The notes below the pieces were generated by a model. That model had not been told where the DNA came from. It was given only the letters and a program-made list of their open reading frames with translations, and did not search any database. From DAOTWP01 sp034435675 (GTDB lineage Bacteria > Chloroflexota > Anaerolineae > Aggregatilineales > Phototrophicaceae), in NCBI GenBank assembly GCA_034435675.1, contig DAOTWP010000327.1, positions 1 to 23,685 of the forward strand: DNA of 23,685 nucleotides, given 5' to 3'. The translations under genes were made by a program, and so were the position numbers. Below are positions 9,424 to 17,803 of the stretch, one piece after another. The stretch's first letter is position 1; each line of letters begins with the position of its first letter.

Positions 9424-10173
9424 CTAAACGTCCAGCGCGGTCATCACTGCCGCAACGGTCTGCGTGCGGGTTTTGTCCCCGGCTGCTTCTTCCAGCTTCA
9501 GCGTGTCCACAATCTGCCCGTCCTTGAGGAACACGACGCGATCCGCCACTGCCGCCGCGTGGTGGTCATGCGTGACCATCACCATCGCCTGCCCATGTTC
9601 GTCACAGGCACGCCGCAGCAGGTGCAGCACTGCCTCGCCGGAAGCGCTGTCCAGATTGCCGGTGGGTTCATCCGCCAGCAGCAGACGCGGCTGCATCACC
9701 AGCGCGCGGGCAATTGCCACCCGCTGCTGCTGTCCGCCGGAAAGCTGGTGCGGCTTGTGCTGCGCCCGGTCCGCCAGCCCCACCAGCGCCAGCAGTGCAT
9801 TCACGCGGGCATTGTCCGGGCGTTTGCCATCCACCAACAGCGGCAGCGCGACATTTTCGGCAGCACTGAGCGTGGGAATCAGGTTGAAAAACTGGAAGAT
9901 GAAGCCGATCTCACGGCGGCGGGTCACGGTCAGGGCGTCGTCATCCAGCGCGGCATAGACCTTGCCGTTCAGGCGGATGTCGCCCTCCGTGGGGTGATCC
10001 AGCGCGCCCAGCAGGTGCAGCAGCGTGGATTTGCCACTGCCGGAGGGTCCCATAATCGCCACGAACTCCCCGGCGCTGGCGCTGAAATCCACCCCACGCA
10101 GCGCCTCGACGGTCACATCGCCCATGCGGTAATGCTTGCTCAACCGCTGCGCTTCCAGAATCACGGTCATCAT
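9424..10173 (-). CDS. ABC transporter ATP-binding protein, LolD/MacB type
   Basis: A 249-residue ATPase with every core motif: Walker A GPSGSGKST (42-50), Q-loop Q94, signature LSGGQQQ (144-150), Walker B LLLADEP (164-170), D-loop near 'GNLDS' and H-loop H202. The text around them ('FQFFNLIPTLSAAENVALPL') is characteristic of the LolD/MacB/FtsE subfamily that energises FtsX-type permeases. It is the first gene of a two-gene operon with the permease. I chose the ATG at 10171-10173, since GAGAGG precedes it by 6 nt; the next codon (10168-10170) is an equally plausible ATG. A longer reading from 10209 would place the ribosome binding site inside the gene. No periplasmic adaptor protein is encoded nearby. 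Confidence 0.9.
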   Translation of the reverse strand: MMTVILEAQRLSKHYRMGDVTVEALRGVDFSASAGEFVAIMGPSGSGKSTLLHLLGALDHPTEGDIRLNGKVYAALDDDALTVTRRREIGFIFQFFNLIPTLSAAENVALPLLVDGKRPDNARVNALLALVGLADRAQHKPHQLSGGQQQRVAIARALVMQPRLLLADEPTGNLDSASGEAVLHLLRRACDEHGQAMVMVTHDHHAAAVADRVVFLKDGQIVDTLKLEEAAGDKTRTQTVAAVMTALDV

Positions 10174-10210
10174 GCACATCCTCTCTGCTGGCAGACGCGG
10201 CAAACACAAC

Positions 10211-10242
10211 GGGGCGACCTGACAGTAGAAATTGGTCGCCCC
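10211..10242. repeat. 9-bp inverted repeat GGGGCGACC-N14-GGTCGCCCC
   Basis: The arms (10211-10219, 10234-10242) are perfectly complementary. On the minus strand the repeat begins a few nucleotides after the candidate transcription start of the ABC operon, so it would form a 5'-end stem-loop in its mRNA. It could instead be a U-poor terminator after hisS or a copy of a dispersed repeat. GGGGCGA-type palindromes of this kind are, as I recall, frequent between genes in Chloroflexota and cyanobacteria. Confidence 0.7.
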
Positions 10243-10255
10243 GGAATGTTCATAT

Positions 10256-10286
10256 TGTATAACGATTCTTGCAGGTGATGCGTAAA
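10256..10286 (-). promoter_or_regulatory. Candidate promoter of the ABC transporter operon
   Basis: On the minus strand TTTACG (10286-10281) is followed after a long 19-bp spacer by TATACA (10261-10256). The -10 is good but the spacing is not ideal. It lies just downstream of the hisS stop codon, so the ABC operon may start here, with or without read-through from hisS. Confidence 0.4.
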
Positions 10287-10310
10287 TTTGACGATTTGTG
10301 CGCTGTGGCG

Positions 10311-11669
<1,359 letters not shown>

Positions 11670-11734
11670 CGCTTTATCCCTTTGTGCCATGCGGCTGTGC
11701 CCTGTAGCATGCAGCCTGTAGGTCGCGGTTGCTT

Positions 11735-11769
11735 CAGAAAACAAAAAGCGCGAACCAACGTCCGCGCTT
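11735..11769 (-). terminator. Intrinsic terminator within the hisS leader (attenuator)
   Basis: On the minus strand AAGCGCG (11769-11763) pairs with CGCGCTT (11752-11746) across a 10-nt loop and is followed by TTTTTGTTTTC (11745-11735). It stands downstream of the leader promoter and 66 nt before the hisS ATG, with no other complete gene between, so it can act only on the leader transcript. The alternative reading is the 3' end of a small RNA of about 160 nt. Confidence 0.8.
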
Positions 11770-11794
11770 CAGGAATCACAAAATCGGCGTTGGT
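11754..11794 (-). promoter_or_regulatory. Predicted antiterminator helix of the hisS leader
   Basis: ACCAACGCCG (minus strand, 11794-11785) can pair over 10 bp with CGG-A-CGTTGGT (11764-11754), with a single bulged A at 11761. The 3' half takes most of the terminator loop and the last two bases of the 5' terminator arm, so this helix and the terminator exclude each other. The 5' half begins on the last base of the leader-peptide stop codon. Confidence 0.6.
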
Positions 11795-11853
11795 CAGGTA
11801 GTATTCAGATCAAGATGATGGCGCAGCCCCAGCGGGCGAACAGCGGTCAGCAT
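11794..11853 (-). CDS. Putative hisS leader peptide with tandem His codons
   Basis: A 19-codon ORF, MLTAVRPLGLRHHLDLNTT then TGA, not previously counted as a gene because of its size. Codons 12 and 13 are CAT CAT (11820-11815). A modest ribosome binding site (GGCAGG, ending 8 nt before the ATG) precedes it, and its ATG lies about 42 nt after the predicted transcription start. It sits between the hisS promoter and the leader terminator. A ribosome terminating at the TGA would cover the 5' strand of the antiterminator, whereas one stalled on the His codons, some 20 nt earlier, would leave it free. This is the layout of classical amino-acid attenuators such as hisL or pheM. The peptide itself probably has no function beyond being translated. 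Confidence 0.65.
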   Translation of the reverse strand: MLTAVRPLGLRHHLDLNTT

Positions 11854-11901
11854 ATTGCTTGCCTGCCAACAGGTATCCAGTCGGTGTACAACTTACGGGA
11901 C

Positions 11902-11930
11902 AGTATAGAGGACATTGTGGCGAATTGCAA
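11902..11930 (-). promoter_or_regulatory. Sigma70-type promoter of the hisS leader
   Basis: On the minus strand TTGCAA (11930-11925) and TATACT (11907-11902) are separated by exactly 17 bp. This is among the best promoter matches in the window. Transcription would begin near 11895, giving a leader of about 225 nt before hisS. Confidence 0.75.
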
Positions 11931-12121
11931 ACCTGTGCTGACCCGCATCACATAGGTCCAGTCGGGTTTGGGGGCAAAAGCCCTGCTGCGCCAGCAGATC
12001 GAACCGCAGCGACGCGAAAGACACAAAGGCATGGAGGGACGCCTGGAATGATGAACTGACTCAGCCGCAGACCAACCCCACCGGTGATAACTGACCAGCG
12101 TTAAAGCACAAGGATGGTCCG

Positions 12122-12961
12122 TTAGCTTTGCACGTCCTGCATGCGGACATAAATCGTTGACGCGCCGGTCTTTTTAGCGCCTTTAACCTCTACATGCTTC
12201 GGCATCGATTTAATTAGCAGCGACAGACTCTTAAAACCATAGGTACGGCTGTCGAAACTCGGCTCCATACGCTGTAACGCATTTCCCAGTGCGCCAAGAT
12301 GCACCCAACCATCATCATCCTGTACTGCAATATCAAATGCCCTGCGCAGCAGATCCAGCAAAATCTTTTGTGGGTTATCTGGCTTGACCCTGGCGGCTGT
12401 TTTGCCTGTGGCACTGGGCTGAGCCTTAGCAGGAACTTCAACCATGATTTTTGATTTAGCGTCGTCAGCCTTTGCAACCATAGAAGCTGTTGGGGCGTCT
12501 GTCCGGGTGAGATTCTCGACATAAACGAATACATTGCAGGCATTGATAAAGGCTTCGGGTGTTTTTTCCCGCCCAATGCCCATTACAAACAAGCCCGACT
12601 CCCTAATCCTCGTACAAAGCCGGGTGTAGTCACTATCACTTGAAACGACACAAAAACCCTGAACAGTCCCGGAGTAGAGAATATCCATTGCATCTATGAT
12701 TAGCGCACTGTCGGTAGCGTTCTTGCCAGTGGTATAACGCCATTGTTGAATTGGTTGAATGGCATGCGCGAGCATGACAGGTCGCCAGTTCGCTAGATTT
12801 GGCTCGGTCCAATCGCCGTAAGCACGGCGGATTGTAACCTCTCCATAGCGACTGGCTTCTTCAAACATCTGTTTGAGCAGACTATGCTGGGCATTATCGC
12901 CATCAATCAGCATGGCGATGCGCCGTTCAGGGTTAAGAGCGCTCTGATTCGTTCCCGGCAT
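12122..12961 (-). CDS. NYN domain protein with C-terminal LOTUS/OST-HTH domain
   Basis: A 279-residue protein of the LabA/DUF88 group. The N-terminal NYN (PIN-like) domain shows the acidic residues expected of a metal-dependent ribonuclease: D20 and D22 ('LIDGDN'), D84 ('NATDSALIIDAMD'), and D109 and D111 ('SSDSDYTRL'). A lysine- and alanine-rich linker at about 165-195 follows, then a LOTUS/OST-HTH domain of about 80 residues ('NPQKILLDLLRRAFD' and 'LGALGNALQRMEPSFDSRTYG'), which in other proteins binds RNA. A role in RNA cleavage or turnover is inferred from the family; no target is known. GAGG precedes the ATG (12961) by 9 nt. It lies 68 bp after the hydrolase gene on the same strand and may be cotranscribed with it. 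Confidence 0.85.
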   Translation of the reverse strand: MPGTNQSALNPERRIAMLIDGDNAQHSLLKQMFEEASRYGEVTIRRAYGDWTEPNLANWRPVMLAHAIQPIQQWRYTTGKNATDSALIIDAMDILYSGTVQGFCVVSSDSDYTRLCTRIRESGLFVMGIGREKTPEAFINACNVFVYVENLTRTDAPTASMVAKADDAKSKIMVEVPAKAQPSATGKTAARVKPDNPQKILLDLLRRAFDIAVQDDDGWVHLGALGNALQRMEPSFDSRTYGFKSLSLLIKSMPKHVEVKGAKKTGASTIYVRMQDVQS

Positions 12962-13029
12962 TGAAGTTCCTCACTATTACAAGCTGTTCCGGGTGTTTAG
13001 TTGGTCTTTGGGCGCACACCAGCCTGCCG

Positions 13030-13821
13030 CTACTCTGCCGAACGACGCAGGAACTGCCCCAGCGCGCCAAAATACTGGTCAATACCATAAAACAGCAGGT
13101 CATTGTGCCCGGCGCGTGGAATACGCTCGAAAACCCGCTGCGCGCTGGGGGATGCTTCATAAAGCTGCTGCCCATCGGTCAGCGGCAGGAGCATATCGCG
13201 TTCACCATGAATCACCAGCAGCGGCAGATAGATCTCCTGCATCTTGCGCGCGTTCTGGAAGGGCAGCTCCAGCCCTTCCGGCAGCCCCAGCGCCCGCCGC
13301 AAATCCTCAAACCGGGAGAGCGTCTGGGCAAAACCGCTTTCGATCACCAGTCCTTTGAAGGCATTCGGGAACCGATGCGCCAGATGCACGGCGGGCGCGC
13401 TGCCCAGCGAACGCCCCATGACAAACAGCGGCAGTTGGTCCAGCCCTTCTGCCTTGAGGATTACCGGCAGCGCCGGCATCACCGCCTCGGCATCGTCCAG
13501 CAGTGTCGAAAGCAGCGCCGTGCCGCTGCTCCAGCCGTACCCGCGATAATCCACCACCAGCAGCGCCGCCCCCACGCGGAAGAACTCCGGCGCAATCGGG
13601 TCATAATCACTGGCGACTTCCCCGTTACCATGAAAATAGAGTACCACATAGCGCGCCGGCTTTTCCTGCGCCACATACAGCCGATAGCCAAGCATCACAC
13701 CCGCCCCCACCGGAATCGTACCATCGCGGATATTCGGCAGGCGACTGCTGCCGGGCTGCTCTGCGCGTGGAAACAACAGCATGGACAGCAGCGCCGGGTG
13801 GTCGAGAGGATGATCGCTCAT
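13030..13821 (-). CDS. Alpha/beta hydrolase
   Basis: A 263-residue serine hydrolase with a complete triad: S138 in GRSLGS, D209 in 'HGERDML' and H239 in 'RAGHNDL'. The 'YFHGNGEVASDY' and 'VVDYRGYGWSSG' stretches match the ABHD13/BEM46-like esterase and thioesterase group, cytoplasmic or membrane-associated in other organisms. No signal peptide is seen. The substrate cannot be named. GAGGG lies 7 nt before the ATG at 13819-13821. The gene is divergent from the threonine/serine exporter and appears to share a -10 element with it (13854-13861). The NYN-LOTUS gene follows on the same strand. Confidence 0.8.
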   Translation of the reverse strand: MSDHPLDHPALLSMLLFPRAEQPGSSRLPNIRDGTIPVGAGVMLGYRLYVAQEKPARYVVLYFHGNGEVASDYDPIAPEFFRVGAALLVVDYRGYGWSSGTALLSTLLDDAEAVMPALPVILKAEGLDQLPLFVMGRSLGSAPAVHLAHRFPNAFKGLVIESGFAQTLSRFEDLRRALGLPEGLELPFQNARKMQEIYLPLLVIHGERDMLLPLTDGQQLYEASPSAQRVFERIPRAGHNDLLFYGIDQYFGALGQFLRRSAE

Positions 13822-13833
13822 TACATTGCCCTC

Positions 13834-13883
13834 ATGATTACTTTCCCTTTTGTAGTATACTTCGCAGGAGCATCGTGAGCCAA
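13834..13883. promoter_or_regulatory. Candidate overlapping divergent promoters with a shared palindromic -10
   Basis: AGTATACT (13854-13861) is a perfect palindrome, so each strand reads TATACT. For the plus strand, ATGATT (13834-13839) lies 16 bp upstream, with a start near 13868 before the exporter. For the minus strand, TTGGCT (13883-13878) lies 18 bp upstream, with a start near 13847 before the hydrolase. Polymerase could bind in only one direction at a time. Confidence 0.5.
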
Positions 13884-13905
13884 AACGTTAGAGGATACGA
13901 ACAAT

Positions 13906-15249
13906 TTGACTGAGCAATCCCCGCAGGCAGAACGCACGACATCATGGCATACTGCCGTGCGCGAGTCCGGCTTCAAAATTCCGATGGAGCGCGAAGAACT
14001 GCGCGATGTGATTGATCTGGCGCTGTGGGCGGGGCAAATGCTGCTGCAAAACGGTGCTGAAACCGCGCGTGTGGAAGAAACCGTCCACCGCATGGGTACA
14101 GGACTGGGCGCGAACTGGATGGATGTACTCGTGTCGCCCAATGCAATTATCGCCTCGACTATCAGCGGCGTGGAATTTCGCACCAAAGTGCGCCGTGTGG
14201 TGCGCATCGGCGTCAACATGGACATCATCACCGAAATTGGCGATCTCAGCCGGCGGGTAATCAGAGACGAAGCAGACCGCTTTACCGTGCGCGCCGAACT
14301 AGAACGCATTGACCGCAAGAAACGCCAGTACAACCGCTGGCTGGTCGTGCTGCTGGTCGGGCTGGCATGCGCCGCCTTTAGCCGCCTGTTTTACGGCGAT
14401 TGGGGTGTGTTCTTCTTCACATGGGTGGCAGCTTCAACCGGCATGTTTGTGCGGCAGGAGCTAACACACCGCAACTTCAACCCGCTGCTGATTACCGTCA
14501 GCACTGCCTTTGTCGCCGGGCTGATCGCCAGTATTCCTGTAGCGCTGAATCTGGGCGCAAATCCCGAAATTGCGCTGGCGGCGTCCGTGCTGCTGCTCGT
14601 GCCCGGCGTACCGCTGGTCACGTCGGCACAGGACCTCATTCAGGGACACATCGTTACCGGGCTGGTGCGCGGCATTTTAGGGCTGTTGATTACGCTGGGG
14701 ATCGCGCTGGGGCTGACCCTGGCGATGCGCATCGCCGGGGTGGACGGCTTTGGCAGCGACCCCACAGCGCCCGTGCAAAGCCTGCTGCTGGTCCTGCTGC
14801 AAGATGCCATCTGGTCGGCGTTTGCCGCTGCCGGGTTTGCCATGCTCTTCAACGTTCCGCGCCGCGCCCTGCTCTACTGCGCGCTGACTGGCGCAGTCGG
14901 GCACACCATGCGCACGCTGGTCATCGTCCAGTTTGGCATGACACTGGAAGCCGCGACGCTGCTGGCGTCCGTCATCGTGGGCTTCTGCGGGCTGATTCTG
15001 GCACGACGGCTCAAAATGCCCACGACAATCTTCAGCATTCCGGCAGCAATCCCAATGGTTCCCGGCAGGCTGGCATATACGACGATGATTGGCATCCTGA
15101 ATCTGTCCGGCGCGCGCCCGGAGGCGAGTCTGGTGCTGCTCACCGAAACGGTGATTGAAGCGATTCGCACGGGAGTTATTCTGGCGGGGCTGGCGCTGGG
15201 GACAATTGCGCCGTTCCTGCTGCTGGATCATCACAAACCGGTGGTCTAG
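13906..15249 (+). CDS. Threonine/serine exporter family protein (ThrE-like)
   Basis: A 447-residue membrane protein. A cytoplasmic N-terminal region carries the family hallmark 'NGAETARVEETVHRMG' (N49-G64) and 'SPNAIIAS'. About ten hydrophobic segments follow from residue about 145, with 'LLLVPGVPLVTSAQDLIQGH' in the first half and 'SIPAAIPMVPGRLAYTTM' in the second. This is the fused ThrE architecture (DUF1212 plus DUF3815 halves), which exports threonine and serine driven by the proton gradient. The start is a TTG at 13906, chosen for GAGGA (13891-13895) 10 nt upstream; the first internal ATG would cut only 26 residues and leave the motif intact. It is divergent from a hydrolase and convergent with a TetR gene. 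SerB- and SerA-like genes lie downstream. Confidence 0.9.
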   Translation: MTEQSPQAERTTSWHTAVRESGFKIPMEREELRDVIDLALWAGQMLLQNGAETARVEETVHRMGTGLGANWMDVLVSPNAIIASTISGVEFRTKVRRVVRIGVNMDIITEIGDLSRRVIRDEADRFTVRAELERIDRKKRQYNRWLVVLLVGLACAAFSRLFYGDWGVFFFTWVAASTGMFVRQELTHRNFNPLLITVSTAFVAGLIASIPVALNLGANPEIALAASVLLLVPGVPLVTSAQDLIQGHIVTGLVRGILGLLITLGIALGLTLAMRIAGVDGFGSDPTAPVQSLLLVLLQDAIWSAFAAAGFAMLFNVPRRALLYCALTGAVGHTMRTLVIVQFGMTLEAATLLASVIVGFCGLILARRLKMPTTIFSIPAAIPMVPGRLAYTTMIGILNLSGARPEASLVLLTETVIEAIRTGVILAGLALGTIAPFLLLDHHKPVV

Positions 15250-15299
15250 TGCCGCCACACGCAACCGGGCACGGCATTTGTCTGTTCCTGCCGCGTGGG

Positions 15300-15890
15300 T
15301 TACTTGCTGCCAATGCCGCGCAGGAACAGCCTGACCGTCCCCTCAATCACGGCGTCCACGTGAATCGGGTCGTCCACAAGATCCATACCGTGCAGGATGC
15401 TGGCTAAGCCAAAAATTGAGCCGACCACGACCATCGGCGGCAGTTCGGCAGTAATCTCGCCGCACGCCTGCCCTTCCTGCACCAGTTGGTACAAACGCCC
15501 GCCTACACGCTGGCGATAGTCGGCAAGCTCCTGATCGCGCAGCAGTTGCAGCACATGCTGGTCAGGCATACTCGCCAGAATACCGTCGGAAGACGTCTGT
15601 GTTGTCAGCATACTGCGCAGCAGCGACCCCAACCGTTCCAGGGGCGTGCCTTCCGCCGCGAGAATCTGCTCCTCCATTTGCTCCATCGAGCGAATCATCG
15701 CCCGCATGATGAGTTCGTCCTTGCCTTTGAAGTGCTGGTACAGTGTCGGTTTGGAAATGCCCACTTCTTCGGCAATTTCGTCCATACTCACGGCAGCGTA
15801 GCCGCGTTCGCCCAACAGCCGCGAGGCGGCAGTCAGAATCTCCTCCTCACGGCGTTCGCGCGCACGTTCCTTGAATGATCGTCTGGACAT
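15300..15890 (-). CDS. TetR/AcrR family transcriptional regulator
   Basis: A 196-residue regulator. Residues about 16-60 form the TetR DNA-binding region with the helix-turn-helix 'MDEIAEEVGISKPTLYQHFK' (36-55) and a basic N-terminus. The C-terminal ligand-binding half is unremarkable and gives no clue to the inducer. ATG 15888-15890 is preferred to one 42 bp further upstream because GAGG lies 5 nt before it. It is convergent with the exporter gene and divergent from the SerB-like gene. TetR proteins usually control themselves and an adjacent divergent gene; an A+T-rich gap with a palindrome at 16030-16049 is the obvious place to look for its site. Confidence 0.9.
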   Translation of the reverse strand: MSRRSFKERARERREEEILTAASRLLGERGYAAVSMDEIAEEVGISKPTLYQHFKGKDELIMRAMIRSMEQMEEQILAAEGTPLERLGSLLRSMLTTQTSSDGILASMPDQHVLQLLRDQELADYRQRVGGRLYQLVQEGQACGEITAELPPMVVVGSIFGLASILHGMDLVDDPIHVDAVIEGTVRLFLRGIGSK

Positions 15891-16029
15891 TCGTTCCTCA
15901 AGAGCGTAAAAATTCCGCTTTAATCCAATCAAACTGCACTTTTAACTGCTATTTTAAACTATGATGATATTGTTCGCGCTGCTGCCGCATTTTATCCCAG
16001 CGTAGCATAATGCGTGTACATGAGAGTAC

Positions 16030-16049
16030 GCTATTTGCCGCAAAATAGC
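16030..16049. promoter_or_regulatory. 7-bp palindrome GCTATTT-N6-AAATAGC, candidate operator
   Basis: Perfect inverted repeat with arms 16030-16036 and 16043-16049, in the gap between the tetR-like and serB-like genes. Size and symmetry suit a dimeric TetR-type repressor. It is about 55 bp upstream of the -35 of the SerB-like gene. Binding is inferred only from position. Confidence 0.4.
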
Positions 16050-16102
16050 CAGATAAGGGCTGCCGCAGGCTGCACCCGCCCGGTTCGCCCGCTGTACCAC
16101 AG

Positions 16103-16131
16103 TTCACAAACCGCCGCACGGGGTGTACAAT
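16103..16131 (+). promoter_or_regulatory. Sigma70-type promoter of the SerB-like gene
   Basis: TTCACA (16103-16108) and TACAAT (16126-16131) are separated by exactly 17 bp. The start would be near 16138, which rules out the in-frame TTG at 16139 as start codon and leaves a leader of about 25 nt before ATG 16163. Confidence 0.7.
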
Positions 16132-16162
16132 CCCGCGCTTGTGTGACAGGCAACCCATACGG

Positions 16163-17014
16163 ATGATGATGACCGATACCCGCTGGACAAGTTTTGATCT
16201 GATTTTCTTTGATTGTGACAGCACACTGTCGCAGATTGAAGGCATTGACGAACTGGCACGGCTGAAAGGCAAGGAACAGCGTGTCAGCCTGCTGACCGAC
16301 AAGGCGATGAACGGCGAGCTGGACTTGCAGGAAGTCTACGGCAAACGCCTGCAGGCAATCCGCCCGACACGCGGACAGCTTAAAGCCGTGGAACAACGCT
16401 ATTGGGACACTATCGTCGAAGACGCGCAGGCAGTGCTTGACGCGCTGCGCTTCATCCAGAAGCAGGTCTTCATCATCAGCGGCGGGCTGTCAGAAGCCGT
16501 CAAAGGCTTTGGTATGCGGCTGGGTGTGCCGCCGGAGCGTATCCGCGCGGTGGAACTGGAATACAACCAGCTTTCCGGCGACTGGTGGCGCTATTACGAG
16601 CCGGGCACGCAGCACCGCCAGACCTACCTCGATTATGATGACGGTCCACTGACCGAGTCCAGTGGCAAGGCGCAGATTGTCCGCGAACTGGCAGGGCTGC
16701 TGCCCGGACGCCGCCTGATGGTCGGCGACGGCTCATCGGATCTGGCGGCGCGCGGCGCGGTGGATCTGTTTGTGGGTTACGGCGGCGTCGTGGCGCGGGA
16801 AAAAGTGCGCGCCAACGCCGATGTATTCATCCACTGCGCCTCACTGGCGCCGGTGCTGCCGCTGACGGCGGGCAGACTGGGCTGGGAACGGGTGCGCGGC
16901 ACGCCGCATCAGGCGGTCTTTGACAAAGGGGTACGGCTGGCGTTGGACGAGGATGCCATGACTATCCGCGTGGATGAGCTGCACCGGGCATTTTTCCGCG
17001 CTTTCGAGGTTTAA
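16163..17014 (+). CDS. HAD-family phosphatase, phosphoserine phosphatase-like
   Basis: A 283-residue HAD hydrolase. Motif I is DCDST (D17 nucleophile, D19 acid/base), as in SerB rather than the DxDG of sugar phosphatases. 'EGIDELARLKG' and 'MNGELDLQEVYGKRLQAI' match the SerB cap; motif II is S106 in 'ISGGLS', and motif III is D189 in 'VGDGSSDLAA'. The C-terminal part (about 215-283) is longer than in typical SerB and resembles no domain I know. The likely reaction is O-phosphoserine to serine, last step of serine synthesis, supported by the SerA-like gene three genes on. Three consecutive ATGs (16163, 16166, 16169) could each serve as start; the ribosome binding site is weak (AGG at 16148-16150). 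No serC is nearby. Confidence 0.75.
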   Translation: MMMTDTRWTSFDLIFFDCDSTLSQIEGIDELARLKGKEQRVSLLTDKAMNGELDLQEVYGKRLQAIRPTRGQLKAVEQRYWDTIVEDAQAVLDALRFIQKQVFIISGGLSEAVKGFGMRLGVPPERIRAVELEYNQLSGDWWRYYEPGTQHRQTYLDYDDGPLTESSGKAQIVRELAGLLPGRRLMVGDGSSDLAARGAVDLFVGYGGVVAREKVRANADVFIHCASLAPVLPLTAGRLGWERVRGTPHQAVFDKGVRLALDEDAMTIRVDELHRAFFRAFEV

Positions 17015-17123
17015 TCGCTCGGCACAACTACAAAATGAGGCACTGTGGGAGGGCAGAGGATATTGCCCCCTCTCCAGCAGCCAACCTGATTTTATTGGGA
17101 CTACACACGGAGTTCACGTTAAA

Positions 17124-17786
17124 TTGGACACGCTGCAATTCGACGCAATCATCTTTGATATGGACGGGCTGCTGGTTGATACCGAGCGCGTGTGGAAAAT
17201 CGCCGAGTCCGCACTGCTGGCGGCGCGCGGCAAGGAATACAGCCCGGTCAAACACGAAGCGCTGATCGGCAGAGGCATGCGCGAGTTCATTGACGGCATC
17301 AAGAGCAGTTATGCAGTGGACGACAGCGCTGAGGTGCTGACCGCCGAACTGTATGAGCGCCTCTATGCCCTGCTGCCGGGGCGCATTGTCGTTCAGCCCG
17401 GTGCGCCCGAACTGATCGCCCACATCCAGACCCACAACATCCCGCGCGCCATCGCCAGCAGTTCGCCGCTGCACATGATTGATTTTGTGGTCAGTGACCG
17501 CGGTTGGGGCGAATTTTTCGGTGTGCGTGCCAGCGGGGATGAGGTGCCGCGCGGCAAACCTGCGCCCGATGTCTATCTGCTGGCGGCAGAACGGCTGGGC
17601 ATTGACCCGGCGCGCTGCCTGGCGTTGGAAGACAGTCCCAACGGGGCGCGGGCGGCAGTCGGCGCGGGCATGACCTGCTTTGCCGTGCCAGATACCTCCC
17701 ACAGCCAACCGGCACAGTTCGCGGGCATCACCCCGCACGTGCTCGGCAGCCTGCACGCGGTGCTGGACGTGCTGCAAAACGCTTAG
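17124..17786 (+). CDS. HAD superfamily hydrolase (beta-phosphoglucomutase/phosphatase-like)
   Basis: A 220-residue HAD protein of subfamily IA. Motif I is 'FDMDGLLVDTE' (D12, D14), a helical cap follows, motif II is in 'AIASSSP', the conserved Lys is in 'RGKPAPDVYLLAA', and motif III is 'LALEDSPNGARAA'. Proteins of this type are sugar-phosphate phosphatases or phosphoglucomutases; the substrate cannot be read from sequence. The start is taken as TTG at 17124 with GGAG (17109-17112) 11 nt upstream, which gives the normal family length. Longer readings reach back into the SerB-like gene and look non-coding. It lies 109 bp after that gene and 17 bp before the DUF6584-like gene, so probably in one operon. 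Confidence 0.8.
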   Translation: MDTLQFDAIIFDMDGLLVDTERVWKIAESALLAARGKEYSPVKHEALIGRGMREFIDGIKSSYAVDDSAEVLTAELYERLYALLPGRIVVQPGAPELIAHIQTHNIPRAIASSSPLHMIDFVVSDRGWGEFFGVRASGDEVPRGKPAPDVYLLAAERLGIDPARCLALEDSPNGARAAVGAGMTCFAVPDTSHSQPAQFAGITPHVLGSLHAVLDVLQNA

Positions 17787-17803
17787 TACACCGGAAGCGT
17801 GTA

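Noticed and set aside
11670..11895. T-box riboswitch in the hisS leader
   Set aside because: The conserved T-box sequence (AGGGTGGNACC-like) and a convincing specifier stem are absent; a leader peptide with His codons explains the arrangement better.
11847..12032. Minus-strand frame of 61 codons upstream of hisS
   Set aside because: It runs straight through the strong leader promoter and has no ribosome binding site or family resemblance.
12961..13878. Open frame of 305 codons antisense to the alpha/beta hydrolase
   Set aside because: The minus-strand hydrolase has a full Ser-Asp-His triad; the plus-strand product shows no recognisable features.
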